Assembly: GCA_913774725.1 (NCBI GenBank)
Contig: CAJYIG010000109.1
Span: 1 to 10,785 of the forward strand
Source of the DNA: an uncultured Curtobacterium sp.
GTDB lineage: Bacteria > Actinomycetota > Actinomycetes > Actinomycetales > Microbacteriaceae
DNA length: 10,785 nt
Direction of reading: 5' to 3'
The translations under genes and the position numbers were made by a program. Positions 1 through 7,739 of this stretch are shown here, one piece after another. Every line of letters starts with the position of its first letter. The stretch's first letter is position 1. The notes under the pieces are model-generated. The model saw only the letters and a list, made by a program, of their open reading frames with translations, made no database searches and was not told where the DNA came from.

Positions 1-405
1 AACTGGTCGTCGTACCCGCCGCACAAGCACGACACGAACCGGCCGGGCGAGGAATCGGACCTCGAGGAGATCTACTACTGCGAGACCGCCGTCGCCCGGG
101 GCACCACCGCTCCGCCCGAGGCCGACCCGTTCGCGCTGCACCGCACGTACGCCTCGGACGACCGGCCCATCGACGAGTTCCGCCAGGTACGGACCGGTGA
201 CGTCGCCCTCGTGCCGTACGGCTGGCACGGTCCCGCCGTCGCCGCCCCCGGCTACGACATGTACTACCTGAACGTGATGGCCGGGCCGGACCCGGAACGC
301 GTCTGGAACATCACCGACGACCCTGCCCACGGGTGGGTCCGTCAGGCGTGGGCCTCGGAGCCGATCGACCCACGCCTGCCCTACGAGAAGGAGCCCTCCC
401 GATGA
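1..405 (+). CDS. iolB: 5-deoxy-glucuronate isomerase IolB, C-terminal part
   Basis: This is the last 134 codons of an open frame that runs in from the left edge; the start lies outside the window. IolB converts 5-deoxy-D-glucuronate to 2-deoxy-5-keto-D-gluconate in cytoplasmic myo-inositol breakdown. The fragment opens with NWSSYPPHKHD, the histidine-rich cupin metal-binding segment typical of IolB. It continues with LEEIYYCE, VPYGWHGPAVAAPGYDMYYLNVMAGP and a WNITDDPAHGW segment, all in the order expected for the family. Full IolB proteins are about 270-300 residues, so roughly the second half is visible. The stop codon TGA (403-405) overlaps the iolD start in an ATGA junction, and the iolD ribosome binding site lies inside this gene, so the two are translationally coupled. 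The call is secure; only the N-terminal part is unseen. Confidence 0.95.
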   Translation, partial: NWSSYPPHKHDTNRPGEESDLEEIYYCETAVARGTTAPPEADPFALHRTYASDDRPIDEFRQVRTGDVALVPYGWHGPAVAAPGYDMYYLNVMAGPDPERVWNITDDPAHGWVRQAWASEPIDPRLPYEKEPSR

Positions 406-2327
406 GCCAGCACACCGGCCCGGAGCAGACCCGTCGGATGACCGTCAGCCAGGCGCTCGTCGAGTTCCTGGCGAACCAGTGGACCGTCGACGGCGACGTC
501 CGCGAGCGCACGATCCCCGGGATCTTCGGCATCTTCGGGCACGGCAACGTCGCCGGCCTCGGTCAGGCGATCAAGCAGCTGCACGTCGAGCAGCCCGGCC
601 TGCTGCCGTACCACCAGGCCCGCAACGAACAGGCGATGGTGCACGAGGCCGTCGGCTTCGCCCGCATGCACCGACGGCGCGCGACGTTCGCGTCGACGGC
701 CTCGGTGGGTCCCGGCGCGGCGAACATGCTCACCGCTGCGGCGCTCGCCACGACGAACCGGCTGCCCGCGCTGCTGCTGCCGTCGGACACGTTCGCGACC
801 CGGACGACCGACCCGGTGCTCCAGCAGATCGAGATGCCGCACGACACCTCGCTGCAGGTGACCGACGCGTTCCGTCCCCTGTCCCGCTTCTTCGACCGCG
901 TCGAACGGCCCGAGCAGCTGTTCTCGATCGCCCTCGCCGCGATGCGGGTGCTGACGGACCCGGCCGAGACCGGCGCCGTGACGATCGCCCTGCCCGAGGA
1001 CGTGCAGGCCGAGGCGCTCGACGTCCCGGTGGCGTTCCTGCAGCCGCGCGAGTGGCACGTCCGTCGACCGCTGCCGGAGCACGGTCCCCTGGCTCGTGCG
1101 GTGTCGGCGATCCGTGCGGCGAAGCGGCCGGTCATCGTCGCCGGCGGCGGCGTGCTGTACTCCGACGCGTCGGAGCAGCTCGCCGCGTTCGTCGAGGCGA
1201 CCGGGATCCCCGTCGGCACCTCGCAGGCCGGCGGTGGGTCGCTCGTCTGGGACCACCCGCAGTACCTCGGCGGGGTCGGTGCGACGGGCACCGCGGCCGC
1301 GAACGCCATCGCCGCGCAGGCCGACGTGGTGATCGGCATCGGCACGCGGTACAGCGACTTCACCACGGCGTCGCGGACCGCGTTCCAAGACCCCGACGTG
1401 ACCTTCGTCAACATCAACGTCGCCGCCTTCGACGCCCACAAGCACGGTTCGCAGCTGCCGCTGGTCGCGGACGCCCGGGAGGCACTGGTCGCCCTGACCG
1501 CATCGCTCACGACCGGCTCGTCGTACGCCGTCGACGCCGGCTACGCAGCCGAGATCGCGCAGCGGAAGCAGGAGTGGGACCGGGTCGTCGACGCCGCGTT
1601 CGCGCCGTCCGGCCTCGCGGTCCCCGGGCAGTCCGAGATCATCGGCGCGGTGCAGGCTGCGACCGACCCACGGGACGTCGTGATCCAGGCGGCCGGTTCG
1701 CTGCCGGGCGACCTGCACAAGCTCTGGCGCGTCCGTGACCCGCTCGGGTACCACGTCGAGTACGCCTTCTCGTGCATGGGCTACGAGATCGCCGGCGGCA
1801 TCGGCGTCCGCCGGGGCGCCCCGGACCGCGACGCGATCGTCATGGTCGGCGACGGCTCCTACCTGATGCTGCACACCGAGCTCGTCACGGCCGTCGCCGA
1901 GGGCATCAAGATCGTCGTCGTGCTCATCCAGAACAACGGGTACGCGTCGATCGGGCACCTGTCCGAGACCGTCGGATCCGAGCGCTACGGCACGAAGTAC
2001 CGCTACCGGGACGACACCGGGTCGTTCGAGAACGACGAGGTGCTGCCCGTCGACCTGGCGGCGAACGCTCGCTCGTACGGCGTCGACGTGATCGAGGTCC
2101 AGCCCGGGCCGGACGCGATCGCCGACCTGACAGCGGCGGTGCGGCAGGCGAAGGCGAACGACCACACCACGCTGGTGCACGTGCACTCCGACCCGCTCGT
2201 CTACGCCCCCGAGGGCAACGGCTGGTGGGACGTCCCGGTCGCCCAGACCTCGACCCTGCCGAGCACCCGACAGGCCCGGGCCGAGTACGAGCAGCAGGTC
2301 GCGTCGCAGCGCCCCCTGCTCGGCTGA
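402..2327 (+). CDS. iolD: 3D-(3,5/4)-trihydroxycyclohexane-1,2-dione acylhydrolase IolD
   Basis: IolD is a thiamine-diphosphate enzyme that hydrolytically opens the ring of 3D-(3,5/4)-trihydroxycyclohexane-1,2-dione to give 5-deoxy-D-glucuronate. The start at 402 is preferred over an in-frame ATG at 333. It gives the ATGA overlap with iolB and has AAGGAG at 388-393, eight bases upstream. The product is 641 residues, the normal length. ThDP-enzyme features are visible: the cofactor-activating glutamate in RNEQAMVHEA (Glu76), a central domain with the stretch RPVIVAGGG, and the C-terminal ThDP/Mg motif with GDG at 483-485 and NN at 511-512. The segment GHLSETVGSERYGTKYRYR after the NN motif is typical of IolD rather than acetolactate synthase. 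No defect is seen. The very long reverse-strand frame over this gene is a GC-codon shadow. Confidence 0.97.
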   Translation: MSQHTGPEQTRRMTVSQALVEFLANQWTVDGDVRERTIPGIFGIFGHGNVAGLGQAIKQLHVEQPGLLPYHQARNEQAMVHEAVGFARMHRRRATFASTASVGPGAANMLTAAALATTNRLPALLLPSDTFATRTTDPVLQQIEMPHDTSLQVTDAFRPLSRFFDRVERPEQLFSIALAAMRVLTDPAETGAVTIALPEDVQAEALDVPVAFLQPREWHVRRPLPEHGPLARAVSAIRAAKRPVIVAGGGVLYSDASEQLAAFVEATGIPVGTSQAGGGSLVWDHPQYLGGVGATGTAAANAIAAQADVVIGIGTRYSDFTTASRTAFQDPDVTFVNINVAAFDAHKHGSQLPLVADAREALVALTASLTTGSSYAVDAGYAAEIAQRKQEWDRVVDAAFAPSGLAVPGQSEIIGAVQAATDPRDVVIQAAGSLPGDLHKLWRVRDPLGYHVEYAFSCMGYEIAGGIGVRRGAPDRDAIVMVGDGSYLMLHTELVTAVAEGIKIVVVLIQNNGYASIGHLSETVGSERYGTKYRYRDDTGSFENDEVLPVDLAANARSYGVDVIEVQPGPDAIADLTAAVRQAKANDHTTLVHVHSDPLVYAPEGNGWWDVPVAQTSTLPSTRQARAEYEQQVASQRPLLG

Positions 2328-2360
2328 ACGAACCCTACTCCCACGAAGGACGACGACGTC

Positions 2361-3332
2361 ATGACCGACACCCGAACCGCCGACGCCGCTGCCGCCGGCA
2401 CCTCCGCCGCCGACGCAGCGGCCACCCCCGCCTCGATCCGCATCGGTACCGCCCCCGACTCCTGGGGCGTCTGGTTCCCGGACGACCCCGGCCAGGTGCC
2501 GTGGCAGCGCTTCCTCGACGAGGCCGCCGCCGCCGGGTACGAGTGGATCGAGCTCGGCCCCTACGGCTACCTGCCCACCGACCCGTCGCAGCTCGCCGAC
2601 GAGCTCGCGTCCCGCGGTCTCAAGCTGTCCGCCGGCACGGTGTTCACCGGGTTCCACAAGGGCGACGACCAGTTCCAGCGGGCGTGGGACCAGGCGGTCG
2701 CGGTGGCCGGGCTCGCATCGGCGCTCGGCGCCGAGCACCTCGTCACCATCCCGGACCTCTGGCGGTCGGACGCGACGAACGAGGTCCTCGAGTCCCGCAC
2801 CCTGACCGACGAGCAGTGGGAACGTCTCGGCAAGGGGCACGACCAGCTGGGCAGGGCGCTGCTCGAGGAGTACGGCGTCCACCAGCAGTTCCACACCCAC
2901 GCGGACAGCCACGTCGGGACCTTCCGCGAGACCGTGCGGTTCCTCGAGGTGACCGACCCGCAGTACACGAACCTGTGCCTGGACACCGGGCACTTCGCCT
3001 ACTACGGCGGCGACAACCTCCGCATGATCGCCGAGCACCCGGACCGCATCGGCTACCTGCACCTCAAGCAGGTCGACACCGAGCTGCTGTTCGACGTGCT
3101 GAAGAACGACGTCCCGTTCGCCACCGCCGTGGCGCAGGGGATCATGACCGAGCCGCCGCAGGGCACCCCCGAGCTCGCCCCGATCATCGAGGCCGTCGCC
3201 CGGATCAACCCGGACGTCTTCGGGATCGTCGAGCAGGACATGTACGGCTGCTCGGTCGACACCCCCGGCCCGATCGCCGAACGTACCTTCCAGCACATCT
3301 TCGGCTCGACCTCCGCCGCTCGCGTCCGCTGA
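2361..3332 (+). CDS. iolE: myo-inosose-2 dehydratase IolE (TIM-barrel sugar isomerase-like family)
   Basis: The 323-residue protein is a xylose isomerase-like TIM-barrel enzyme. From fold and gene order it is the dehydratase that converts 2-keto-myo-inositol to the trihydroxycyclohexanedione used by IolD. After an Ala/Thr-rich leader of about 25 residues, strand 1 carries IGTAPDSWGVWFP. Further landmarks are FHTHADSH (177-184), CLDTGHFAYYGGD (206-218), YLHLKQVD (232-239) and GIVEQDMYG (288-296). Asp208, His234 and Glu291 are plausible divalent-metal ligands. AAGGA at 2346-2350 serves the start, about ten bases upstream. It lies 33 bp after iolD and 22 bp before iolG. It differs noticeably from my recollection of Bacillus IolE, so the assignment leans on the actinobacterial order B-D-E-G-H. 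Another sugar epimerase in the same family is the main alternative. Confidence 0.82.
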   Translation: MTDTRTADAAAAGTSAADAAATPASIRIGTAPDSWGVWFPDDPGQVPWQRFLDEAAAAGYEWIELGPYGYLPTDPSQLADELASRGLKLSAGTVFTGFHKGDDQFQRAWDQAVAVAGLASALGAEHLVTIPDLWRSDATNEVLESRTLTDEQWERLGKGHDQLGRALLEEYGVHQQFHTHADSHVGTFRETVRFLEVTDPQYTNLCLDTGHFAYYGGDNLRMIAEHPDRIGYLHLKQVDTELLFDVLKNDVPFATAVAQGIMTEPPQGTPELAPIIEAVARINPDVFGIVEQDMYGCSVDTPGPIAERTFQHIFGSTSAARVR

Positions 3333-3354
3333 CCCGCAACCCCAGGAGAACCCC

Positions 3355-4419
3355 ATGAGCACCACCGAGAACCTCCGCGTCGCCGTCGTCGGTGCCGGCG
3401 CGATGGGCAGCGACCACGTCCGTCGCATCACGTCCACGATCGCCGGTGCGGACGTCGTCGCCGTCGTCGACCCGGACACCGGCCGCGCGACGGCTGCTGC
3501 CGAGAAGGCACCGGGAGCGATCACCGCCGCGTCCTTCGAGGACGCCCTCGGCGCCACCGACGTCGACGCCGTGATCGTCGCCACCCCCGGATTCCTGCAC
3601 GAGCCGGTCCTCGTGCCGGCGATCGAGCGCGGACTCGCCGTGCTGTGCGAGAAGCCCCTCACGACGAGCGCCGAGGACTCCTTGCGCATCGTCGAGCTCG
3701 AACAGGCGTCGTCCGAGCGCCCGCGGATCCAGGTCGGCTTCATGCGCCGGTTCGACAAGGGCTACCAGGAGCTCCGGGCGCTCCGCGAGTCCGGCGCGAA
3801 CGGGGCGCTCCTCGCCCTGCACCACGCGCACCGCAACCCGACGACGCCGCCGAACTTCAGCGAGTCGATGCTCATCCACGACTCGGTGATCCACGAGATC
3901 GACATCATCCCCTTCCTGACCGGCGAGCCGATCGTCGCGGTCGAGGTGAAGAAGCCCCGCCGGAACTCGCTCGCGCCGGTCGACCTGCCCGAGCCGCAGT
4001 TCGTCCTGTTCACCACCGAGTCGGGGACGATGGCGATCGTCGAGATCAACGTCAACGCGCAGTTCGGGTACCAGGTGACGACCGACGCGGTGTTCGAGTC
4101 GGGCGTCGCCTACATCGGGCGCGAGACGACGATGAACGTCGTGTCGGCCGGTGTCTCGGGTCAGGGGGTCACACCGTCGTTCGTCGAGCGCTTCGGTGCC
4201 GCCTACGACGAAGAGGTCCAGCGCTGGGTCGACGCTGCCCGCACCGGTGGGATCGACGGCCCGAGCGCCTGGGACGGCTACACCGCGTCGGTCGTCGCCG
4301 AGGTGGCCGTGCGGGCGCAGCAGTCCGGCGCCCTCGAGCACGTGACCTACGCCACGGCGAAGCCCGCGTTCTACGGAGCGACGACGGACGCCGCCGCGAG
4401 CGCGCTCGCCGGGGCCTGA
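3355..4419 (+). CDS. iolG: myo-inositol 2-dehydrogenase IolG (Gfo/Idh/MocA family)
   Basis: IolG catalyses NAD-dependent oxidation of myo-inositol to 2-keto-myo-inositol, the first step of the pathway. The 354-residue protein has an N-terminal Rossmann fold with GAGAMG (Gly13, Gly15, Gly18), an acidic strand end VVDPD for the nucleotide ribose, then ATPGFLH and the family hallmark EKPL with Lys100. In the C-terminal domain HDSVIHEID carries Asp176 and His180. Lys, Asp and His in this spacing match the catalytic triad known from Bacillus IolG (Lys97, Asp172, His176). The start has AGGAG at 3344-3348, six bases upstream. It sits between iolE and iolH, where iolG is expected, and contrasts with the second, longer dehydrogenase at the operon end. 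Another inositol isomer as preferred substrate cannot be excluded. Confidence 0.92.
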   Translation: MSTTENLRVAVVGAGAMGSDHVRRITSTIAGADVVAVVDPDTGRATAAAEKAPGAITAASFEDALGATDVDAVIVATPGFLHEPVLVPAIERGLAVLCEKPLTTSAEDSLRIVELEQASSERPRIQVGFMRRFDKGYQELRALRESGANGALLALHHAHRNPTTPPNFSESMLIHDSVIHEIDIIPFLTGEPIVAVEVKKPRRNSLAPVDLPEPQFVLFTTESGTMAIVEINVNAQFGYQVTTDAVFESGVAYIGRETTMNVVSAGVSGQGVTPSFVERFGAAYDEEVQRWVDAARTGGIDGPSAWDGYTASVVAEVAVRAQQSGALEHVTYATAKPAFYGATTDAAASALAGA

Positions 4420-4422
4420 CGC

Positions 4423-5292
4423 ATGCCGAAGATCGCCCTCGACCCGACGCCGTTCCACCACGACCTGTCGCTGCTCGCGTTCCCGCGGAAGGTCGCCGAC
4501 CTCGGGTACGAGCACCTGCAGCTGACCCCGCACCGGGACTTCATCCCCTTCTACCGACACCCAAAGGCCGACGACGACCTCGTCGACGCCTTCGCCGCGG
4601 CCTGCCGCGACGCCGACGTGGGCATCGCCAGCGTGCTGCCGGTCCTGCGGTGGTCCGGTCCCGACCGCGACGCCCGCGAGGCCGCGGTGACGAAGTGGAA
4701 GCGCGTCATCGAGATCACGAAGCGGCTCGGTGTGGACACCATCAACACCGAGTTCTCCGGTCGTCCCGAACGGGCGGAGGAGTCGGAGGACGCCTTCTAC
4801 CGGTCGATGGAGGAGCTCCTGCCGATCATCGAGGCGTCGGACATCCGCGTGCTCATCGACCCGCACCCCGACGACTTCGTCGAGAACGGGCTCGAGGCGC
4901 TCCGCGTCATCCGCGGCCTCAACTCGAAGCAGGTCGGCTTCGTCTACGTCGCCTGCCACACGTTCCACTACGGCGGCAACCTGGACGAGATCATCGACGC
5001 CGCCGGTGACTCCCTGCAGCTGGTCCACGTCGCCGACGCCTACGACCACCGGCGGTCGCACGGCCTGCGCTACATCTCCAACCCACCCGGCAACACCGCG
5101 CGCGTGCACCAGCACCTGCCGGTCGGCCAGGCTGACGTCGACTTCGACGCCTTCTGGGCAGCACTCGACCGCGTGGGCTTCACGGCACGCGAGGACACCG
5201 TTGCGGTCTCCAGCGTCTTCGCCGAGGACGAGAACGCCGACGAGGTGTCGCGCTTCCAGCTCGACGCCATCAGGAAGGGACTCACCCGATGA
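4423..5292 (+). CDS. iolH: IolH-like TIM-barrel protein of the inositol cluster
   Basis: This 289-residue protein has the IolH signature: MPKIALDPTPFHHD at the N-terminus, then LQLTPHRDFIPFYRHPKAD (32-50), VDTINTEFSG (104-113), LIDPHPDDF (144-152), YVACHTFHYGG (175-185) and LVHVADAYDH (200-209). Histidines and acidic residues at these strand ends probably bind a divalent metal, as in other xylose isomerase-like barrels. IolH accompanies iol genes in Bacillus and corynebacteria, but its biochemical role is not well established; isomerase or epimerase activity is usually proposed. Only three bases separate it from iolG, and no clear Shine-Dalgarno sequence precedes the ATG, so translation probably depends on ribosomes finishing iolG. 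Its stop overlaps the next start as ATGA. Family membership is secure; the exact reaction is not. Confidence 0.88.
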   Translation: MPKIALDPTPFHHDLSLLAFPRKVADLGYEHLQLTPHRDFIPFYRHPKADDDLVDAFAAACRDADVGIASVLPVLRWSGPDRDAREAAVTKWKRVIEITKRLGVDTINTEFSGRPERAEESEDAFYRSMEELLPIIEASDIRVLIDPHPDDFVENGLEALRVIRGLNSKQVGFVYVACHTFHYGGNLDEIIDAAGDSLQLVHVADAYDHRRSHGLRYISNPPGNTARVHQHLPVGQADVDFDAFWAALDRVGFTAREDTVAVSSVFAEDENADEVSRFQLDAIRKGLTR

Positions 5293-6416
5293 CCACTGCG
5301 CCGACCACCGAGGCCCTCGAGACGCCGGCGTCCCCCGGTGCCGACACCCGCCCGGTCACCCTGCAGGCCGCGACCCGGACGCCGACCGCGCTCTGGAACG
5401 ACTCCGCCGACCCGCGGGAGCTCGCGACGGCGATCCGTGAGTACGGTGCCGTGGGTGCGACCTGCAACCCGGTGATCGCCTACACGTGCATCCAGCAGGA
5501 CCCGGAGACGTGGGTGCCGCGCATCCGCGAGATCGCCGCCGAGCACCCGACCGCGGGGGAGTCCTGGATCGGCTGGAAGGCGGTCGAGGAGCTCTCCGTC
5601 GCCGCAGCCGCACAGCTGCTGCCGGCGTACGAGGCCTCCGGCGGACGCAACGGCCGACTCTCGATGCAGACCGACCCTCGCCTGCACCGCGACGCCGACG
5701 CCCTGGTCGAACAAGCCGTCCGCTTCTCGCGGCTCGCGCCGAACATCATCGTGAAGATCCCCGCCACGACGGTCGGCATCGCGGCGATCGAGGAGGCCGC
5801 CTTCCGGGGTGTGTCGATCAACGCGACGGTGTCGTTCACGGTCCCGCAGGTCGTCGCCGTCGGCGAGGCGATCGAGCGCGCACTCGACCGCCGCGCTGCC
5901 GAGGGACTGCCGGAGCAGGAGTTCGGACACGTCGTCACGCTCATGGCCGGTCGCTTCGACGACTGGCTCAAGACGGTCGTCAAGCGCGACCACGTGATGA
6001 TCGACCCCGGGTACCTGGAGTGGGCGGGCGTCGCCGCGGTGAAGCAGGCGTACCGGGTCTTCCGCGAGCGGGGGTTCCGTTCGCGGGTGCTCGTCGCCGC
6101 GTTCCGGAACCCGCTGCAGTGGTCGGAGTTCCAGGGCGGCGACCTCGTGGTCTCGCCGCCGTTCCAGTGGTCGACGGACATCAACGACAACGCGTTCCCG
6201 TGGCGTCCCGACGCGATCGACGACGACGTCCCCGCCGAGGTCATCGCGGCGCTCCGCGCGGCCACGCCCGAGTTCGCCCGAGGGTACGACGTGGACGGCA
6301 TGACGATCGACGAGTTCGACTGCTTCGGTGCGACGGTCACGACCCTTCGCCAGTTCCTGGACGCCGACGCGAAGCTCGACGCCCTCGTCCGCGACATCAT
6401 CGTGCCCGCGGCATGA
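5289..6416 (+). CDS. Transaldolase-family protein with aldolase-like active-site changes
   Basis: The 375-residue protein is a class I (Schiff-base) aldolase of the transaldolase fold. Visible motifs, aligned by eye to E. coli TalB, are WNDSADP (Asp38 = D17), GATCNP (Asn60 = N35), IIVKIPAT with Schiff-base Lys156 (= K132), INAT with Asn178 and Thr180 (= N154, T156), Arg222 (= R181) and AFRN with Arg273 (= R228). Three positions depart from transaldolase: Gln127 for the general acid/base Glu96, Met219 for Phe178, and Ala271 for Ser226. Fructose-6-phosphate aldolases also use Gln at the Glu96 position, so simple aldol cleavage is possible. It overlaps iolH by ATGA and has AGGAAGGGA just upstream, so it belongs to the inositol operon. 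An inositol-derived ketose phosphate is a reasonable but unproven substrate; sugar-phosphate transaldolase activity is the alternative. Confidence 0.85.
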   Translation: MTTAPTTEALETPASPGADTRPVTLQAATRTPTALWNDSADPRELATAIREYGAVGATCNPVIAYTCIQQDPETWVPRIREIAAEHPTAGESWIGWKAVEELSVAAAAQLLPAYEASGGRNGRLSMQTDPRLHRDADALVEQAVRFSRLAPNIIVKIPATTVGIAAIEEAAFRGVSINATVSFTVPQVVAVGEAIERALDRRAAEGLPEQEFGHVVTLMAGRFDDWLKTVVKRDHVMIDPGYLEWAGVAAVKQAYRVFRERGFRSRVLVAAFRNPLQWSEFQGGDLVVSPPFQWSTDINDNAFPWRPDAIDDDVPAEVIAALRAATPEFARGYDVDGMTIDEFDCFGATVTTLRQFLDADAKLDALVRDIIVPAA

Positions 6417-7615
6417 CCGAGCCGGAGACGATCGGCGTCGGACTCGTCTCGGTCGGGTGGATGGGACGGCTGCACTCCCGCGCCTACCGCGCACTGCCCG
6501 ACCACTTCCCGGAGCTCGGCGTCCGCCCGCGCCTCGTCGTCGCGGCCGACCCGGTGCCGGAGGCCCGCGACCAGGCCGTCGGACGCCTCGGGTACGAGCG
6601 CGCGGTCGCCGACTTCCGAGAGGTCCTCGCCGACCCTGCGGTCGACGTCGTCTCGATCTGCTCGCCGAACTTCCTGCACCGCGAGATGGCGGTCGCGGCG
6701 GCCGAGGCCGGCAAGCCGTTCTGGATCGAGAAGCCGATGGGCCGGTACGCGAGCGACTCCCGCGCGATCCACGAGGCCGTCGAGCGCGCGGGACTCGTGA
6801 CGAGCGTCGGCTTCAACTACCGGCACGCCCCGGCGGTCCAGCGCGCCCGCGAGCTCGTCCGGAGCGGCCGTCTCGGACGCATCACGAACGTCCGCGGGTC
6901 GCTCCTCGCCGACTACTCGTCCGACCCGGAAGCCCCGCTCACCTGGCGGTTCGAACGGGAGCGGGCCGGCTCGGGCGTCCTCGGCGACCTGCTGTCGCAC
7001 GGCCTCGACCTGGCGCAGTACCTGGTCGGCCGGATCGACAGCGTGACGGCGCTCGCCGAGACCTTCATCGAGACCCGGCCGAAGCCCGGGGCGGGGATCG
7101 TCGACCGGTCGGCAGCAGCGACGGGCGAACACGGCGCGGTCGAGAACGAGGACTACGCCGCCCTGCTGTTCCGCTTCGAGGGCGGCGCGGTCGGCACCAT
7201 GGACTCGAGCCGCGTGATGCGCGGCCCCCACGCCGAGTACACCCTCGAGGTCTACGGCACGCGGGGCTCGGTCCGGTGGGACTTCCAGCGGCTGAACGAG
7301 CTGCAGGTCGCGCTCGACGGGCAGGAGGTCGACGGGTACGTCACGCACCTCGTCGCGCCGGGAGACGGCCACTTCGCGCGCTTCCAGCCCGGCGCGGGGA
7401 CCGCGATGGGGTACGACGACCTCAAGACGATCGAGGCGGCCCAGTTCGTGGCGAGCGTGCTGCGCGGTGAGCAGCTCGCACCGTCGGTCGCCGACGGGCT
7501 CGCGGCCGCGTCCATCGTGGAGGCGGCGGAGGCGTCGCTCGTCGACGGCGCGTGGCACGACGTGGCGCGGGTGGACGGACGGCTGACGACGGACGCGGCG
7601 GCACCGGTGCTGTAG
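6413..7615 (+). CDS. Second Gfo/Idh/MocA-family dehydrogenase of the inositol operon
   Basis: This 400-residue NAD(P)-dependent oxidoreductase is longer than IolG. It has a Rossmann domain, the EKPM hallmark with Lys107, and GDLLSHGLD with Asp192 and His196, giving the usual Lys/Asp/His catalytic set. The central segment from DYSSDPEAPLTWRF to LVGRID, followed by a long loop and ENEDYAALLFRF, resembles the levoglucosan dehydrogenase (LgdA) group, which oxidises C3 hydroxyls of sugars. The substrate could be another inositol isomer (scyllo or D-chiro) or a sugar. The nucleotide motif reads VSVGWMG, with Ser13 replacing the first glycine of GxGxxG. The start overlaps the preceding stop by ATGA and has no obvious ribosome binding site, so it is probably translationally coupled. 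It is the last gene before a strong hairpin. Confidence 0.85.
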   Translation: MTEPETIGVGLVSVGWMGRLHSRAYRALPDHFPELGVRPRLVVAADPVPEARDQAVGRLGYERAVADFREVLADPAVDVVSICSPNFLHREMAVAAAEAGKPFWIEKPMGRYASDSRAIHEAVERAGLVTSVGFNYRHAPAVQRARELVRSGRLGRITNVRGSLLADYSSDPEAPLTWRFERERAGSGVLGDLLSHGLDLAQYLVGRIDSVTALAETFIETRPKPGAGIVDRSAAATGEHGAVENEDYAALLFRFEGGAVGTMDSSRVMRGPHAEYTLEVYGTRGSVRWDFQRLNELQVALDGQEVDGYVTHLVAPGDGHFARFQPGAGTAMGYDDLKTIEAAQFVASVLRGEQLAPSVADGLAAASIVEAAEASLVDGAWHDVARVDGRLTTDAAAPVL

Positions 7616-7634
7616 ACGCACCGTGAAGCGGCCT

Positions 7635-7666
7635 GGAGGCGCGGTGCAGGCTGGCACCGCGCCTCC
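7635..7666 (+). terminator. Perfect 13-bp stem-loop ending the inositol operon
   Basis: GGAGGCGCGGTGC (7635-7647) and GCACCGCGCCTCC (7654-7666) are exact reverse complements separated by a six-base loop. The hairpin begins 20 bases after the dehydrogenase stop. No run of T follows, which is common for terminators in high-GC actinobacteria. It separates the operon from the tautomerase gene. Confidence 0.8.
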
Positions 7667-7702
7667 CGTCCGTCACGGGGCGACTTCCGGAGCGGCGCTT
7701 GT

Positions 7703-7708
7703 TAGTAT
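7703..7708 (+). promoter_or_regulatory. Probable -10 box of the tautomerase gene
   Basis: TAGTAT is a TANNNT-type -10 hexamer in a small AT-rich island, 32 bases before the start codon and after the operon terminator. No convincing -35 element is visible upstream. Its last base is shared with the candidate operator that follows. Confidence 0.5.
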
Positions 7709-7718
7709 GTAAGGACAA
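7707..7718 (+). promoter_or_regulatory. Candidate IolR-type operator, site 1
   Basis: The 12-mer ATGTAAGGACAA fits the pattern ATGTNNNGACAA shared with a second site at 8969-8980 in front of the GntR regulator gene. Its reverse complement contains TGTCCTTACA, which misses one base of the IolR motif KGWCHTRACA that I recall from C. glutamicum. The site abuts the -10 box and covers the expected transcription start, a position suited to repression. Confidence 0.5.
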
Positions 7719-7739
7719 AGTTCCGAACCAGGAGGCACC

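Noticed and set aside
333..404. In-frame upstream ATG that would lengthen IolD by 23 residues
   Set aside because: It lies deep in iolB and has no ribosome binding site; the ATG at 402 has AAGGAG and an ATGA overlap.
381..3758. A 1125-residue open frame on the - strand across iolD, iolE and iolG
   Set aside because: It is antisense to three well-supported inositol genes. Its product is Arg/Gly/Asp/Val-rich without recognisable domains, the usual complement shadow in high-GC DNA.
3205..5115. A 636-residue open frame on the - strand across iolG and iolH
   Set aside because: Same composition and no motifs; both opposing genes have intact family signatures.
6413..7615. Calling the second dehydrogenase a duplicate iolG
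   Set aside because: It is about 46 residues longer, resembles the LgdA-type group in its central region, and has a different nucleotide motif, so a recent iolG duplication is not supported.
5480..7657. A 725-residue open frame on the - strand, and a 709-residue + strand frame (5486-7615) that runs into the second dehydrogenase
   Set aside because: The - strand frame is a shadow. The upstream half of the + strand frame is the wrong frame of the transaldolase gene; only the part from 6413 is real, so this is not a fusion protein.
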